Source: CAIQJJ01 sp964606085
Lineage (GTDB): Bacteria > Chloroflexota > Anaerolineae > Anaerolineales > UBA4823
NCBI GenBank assembly: GCA_964606085.1
Contig: CAZSFD010000149.1
Span: forward strand, 1-6,045
DNA: 6,045 nucleotides
Direction of reading: 5' to 3'
The notes under the pieces are model-generated. The model was not told where the DNA came from. It worked only from the letters and a program-made list of their open reading frames with translations, and searched no databases. Made by a program: the position numbers and the translations under genes. Shown one piece after another: positions 5,000-6,045 of the stretch (position 1 is its first letter; each line of letters begins with the position of its first letter).

Positions 5000-5013
5000 C
5001 TACACGCTACACG
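4998..5013. repeat. CGCTACA heptamer pair at the neuB / HIT-remnant junction
   Basis: Two tandem CGCTACA units (4998-5004, 5005-5011) are followed by CG. On the minus strand the unit reads TGTAGCG. It provides the last three neuB codons (C-S-V) and the TAG stop, and it marks the exact point where the HIT fragment begins. Although only two units long, its 7-bp period, position at a breakpoint and similarity in form to the other five arrays support it as a member of the same class. Confidence 0.65.
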
Positions 5014-6045
5014 ACTCCCCCCCTAAATCGGTCCAGCGGATTTCCTGCCCATACGCCAGATCTTTCAGCGCTTTCGTGCCAATGACATTGTTAATTTGAT
5101 CAGGTTTGATCGCTCCCGGGGTGGCCGGGCGCAGCACGTCAATCATCTCGCGGGTGAAAACTTCACCAGCCTTAATATCGCGGGCGGCGCGCAGGCAGCG
5201 GCGCTGCACGATGGCAGTCTGCTGTTCGTTGGCGCAGATGAATTTGTCGGAGCTGCCGAGGGCGCGTTCGAGCAGGCGGGTCTCGGCGACCATGCGCGCC
5301 CAATTTTCAGGGTTCATGGCGAATTTGTGGTCGGGGCCTTCGCGGTCGTTACGGTCGGTGAAGTGACGCTCGATGACGCGTGCGCCCAGTGTGACCGCGC
5401 CGAGAACCGGGGCCAGGGCGTGGGTGTGATCCGATAGGCCCAAGATCACGCCGGGGAACAGGCTGGCGTAGCTCTTCAATACGTTCAGATGCAGGTGATC
5501 GTAATTGTCGGGGCTGGCGGTGTAGTTGGTGTTGCACTGCATCAGCACCAGTTGCGGGTTGAGCTTGAGAATGGCGTGGACGGCCTGCTGCACCTCGCCA
5601 ATGGTGGATGCGCCCGTGGCGATGAACACCGGTTTGCCCTTGCCCGCCATGCGTTCGAGGGCTTCGATCCAGTCAATCTCGCCTGACCCCACCTTGTACA
5701 CCGGCACGTAGGGGTCGAGGAAGTCAATCGCGCCGAAATCGTAAGGCGAGGAGAAATAATCTATGCCCACTTCCCGGCATTCTTCCATCAGCGTCAGCGT
5801 CCACTCGAAGGGGATGGAGGCCGCCCGGTAAACTTCGACGACCGACTTTTTCCACGTCGCCTGGTGCGAAACCTGCCCGCCGCTCATCGCCTTGAAGCCG
5901 TAATCGGAGACGATCTTGGGGGCGTCGAAATTCTGGAACTTGGCCGCATCGGCCCCGGCTTCTTTGGCCAGGCGGATGAGCAGTTTGGCGCGTTCCAGGT
6001 CGCCATCGTGGTTGGCGGCGATGTCGGCGATGAAGTAGGTGGGGT
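5000..6045 (-). CDS. neuB: NeuB-type N-acylneuraminate / nonulosonic acid synthase (5' end beyond window)
   Basis: The frame is open to the window edge, giving 347 visible residues, close to the usual 345-360; only the first few are missing. An internal ATG at 5887 is not the start, because conserved sequence precedes it: YFIADIAANHDGDLERAKLL, then GADAAKFQNF with the PEP-binding K/Q pair (visible residues 35 and 37). The TIM barrel continues with SSPYDF, YKVGSGEIDW (Glu 122), FIATGAST, LMQCNTNY, GLSDHTHA and VIERHFTDRNDREGPDH. The two histidines of SDHT and ERHF (206 and 227) are 21 residues apart, as in the metal site of Neisseria NeuB. A C-terminal SAF/antifreeze-like domain (about 280-340) includes the conserved Arg of VLRP. 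Such enzymes condense PEP with ManNAc or related 6-carbon sugars to sialic, legionaminic or similar acids; which one cannot be told here. The final C-S-V and stop come from a heptamer repeat. Confidence 0.94.
   Translation of the reverse strand, partial: PTYFIADIAANHDGDLERAKLLIRLAKEAGADAAKFQNFDAPKIVSDYGFKAMSGGQVSHQATWKKSVVEVYRAASIPFEWTLTLMEECREVGIDYFSSPYDFGAIDFLDPYVPVYKVGSGEIDWIEALERMAGKGKPVFIATGASTIGEVQQAVHAILKLNPQLVLMQCNTNYTASPDNYDHLHLNVLKSYASLFPGVILGLSDHTHALAPVLGAVTLGARVIERHFTDRNDREGPDHKFAMNPENWARMVAETRLLERALGSSDKFICANEQQTAIVQRRCLRAARDIKAGEVFTREMIDVLRPATPGAIKPDQINNVIGTKALKDLAYGQEIRWTDLGGESCSV

Noticed and set aside
5000..5887. neuB starting at the internal ATG at 5887
   Set aside because: The 52 codons upstream in the same frame encode the conserved NeuB N-terminal barrel, including IADIAANHDG and AAKFQ, so the true start is outside the window.

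Overview
All convincing genes in this window lie on the minus strand, so transcription runs from position 6045 toward position 1. The content is a surface-glycan or nonulosonic-acid (sialic-acid-like) gene cluster. In transcription order it holds: a NeuB-type synthase (start beyond the window edge); a decayed HIT-family fragment; a UPF0175 antitoxin-like gene with a 31-codon stump of its DUF3368/PIN-like partner; a GT-B family 4 glycosyltransferase; an SpsF-type cytidylyltransferase; a YgbA-like (nitrous-oxide-stimulated promoter family) cysteine-rich protein; a putative GT-A-like glycosyltransferase; and a multi-membrane-span GT-C type transferase that appears cut short at its C-terminus. Organism: the gene style, the NeuB/SpsF sequence flavour, GC-rich codons and scarcity of Shine-Dalgarno sites suggest an environmental bacterium, perhaps Chloroflexota (Anaerolineae). 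This is inference from recalled family resemblance, not proven.

Layout. 5000-6045 neuB; 4793-4999 HIT remnant; 4400-4773 toxin-antitoxin remnant; 3285-4403 GT4; 2422-3288 spsF-like; 2082-2456 ygbA-like; 1090-2028 putative glycosyltransferase; 4-1086 GT-C membrane protein. From UPF0175 to the spsF-like gene, consecutive reading frames are chained by three 4-nt stop/start overlaps (ATGA, GTGA, ATGA). The only clear ribosome binding site lies before UPF0175.

The standout feature is a set of six short tandem arrays, mostly of 7-bp units of different sequence: GGGATCA, GGTTGAA, CGTGTTC, GTNATTC and CGCTACA, plus an 8-bp RRRGGTGA array. They sit at gene ends, in the one sizeable intergenic gap, and inside two genes at places where the protein tolerates extra residues. 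Inside genes they are read without stops. In the GT4 gene a 59-bp hairpin of this repeat has a stem perfect except for two adjacent bases, and those two bases are exactly what turns an in-frame TGA into CAA. At two gene ends the repeat supplies the stop codon. This looks like a dispersed heptamer-repeat family that inserts into genes and remodels protein linkers and termini, comparable in form to the 7-bp STRR repeats of cyanobacteria.

How the genes may work together: NeuB makes a nonulosonic acid from PEP and an N-acyl-mannosamine-type sugar, the SpsF-like enzyme is a candidate nucleotidyl-activation step, and the GT4, GT-A-like and GT-C proteins would assemble or transfer glycans at the envelope. 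UPF0175, the HIT remnant and YgbA look like passengers.
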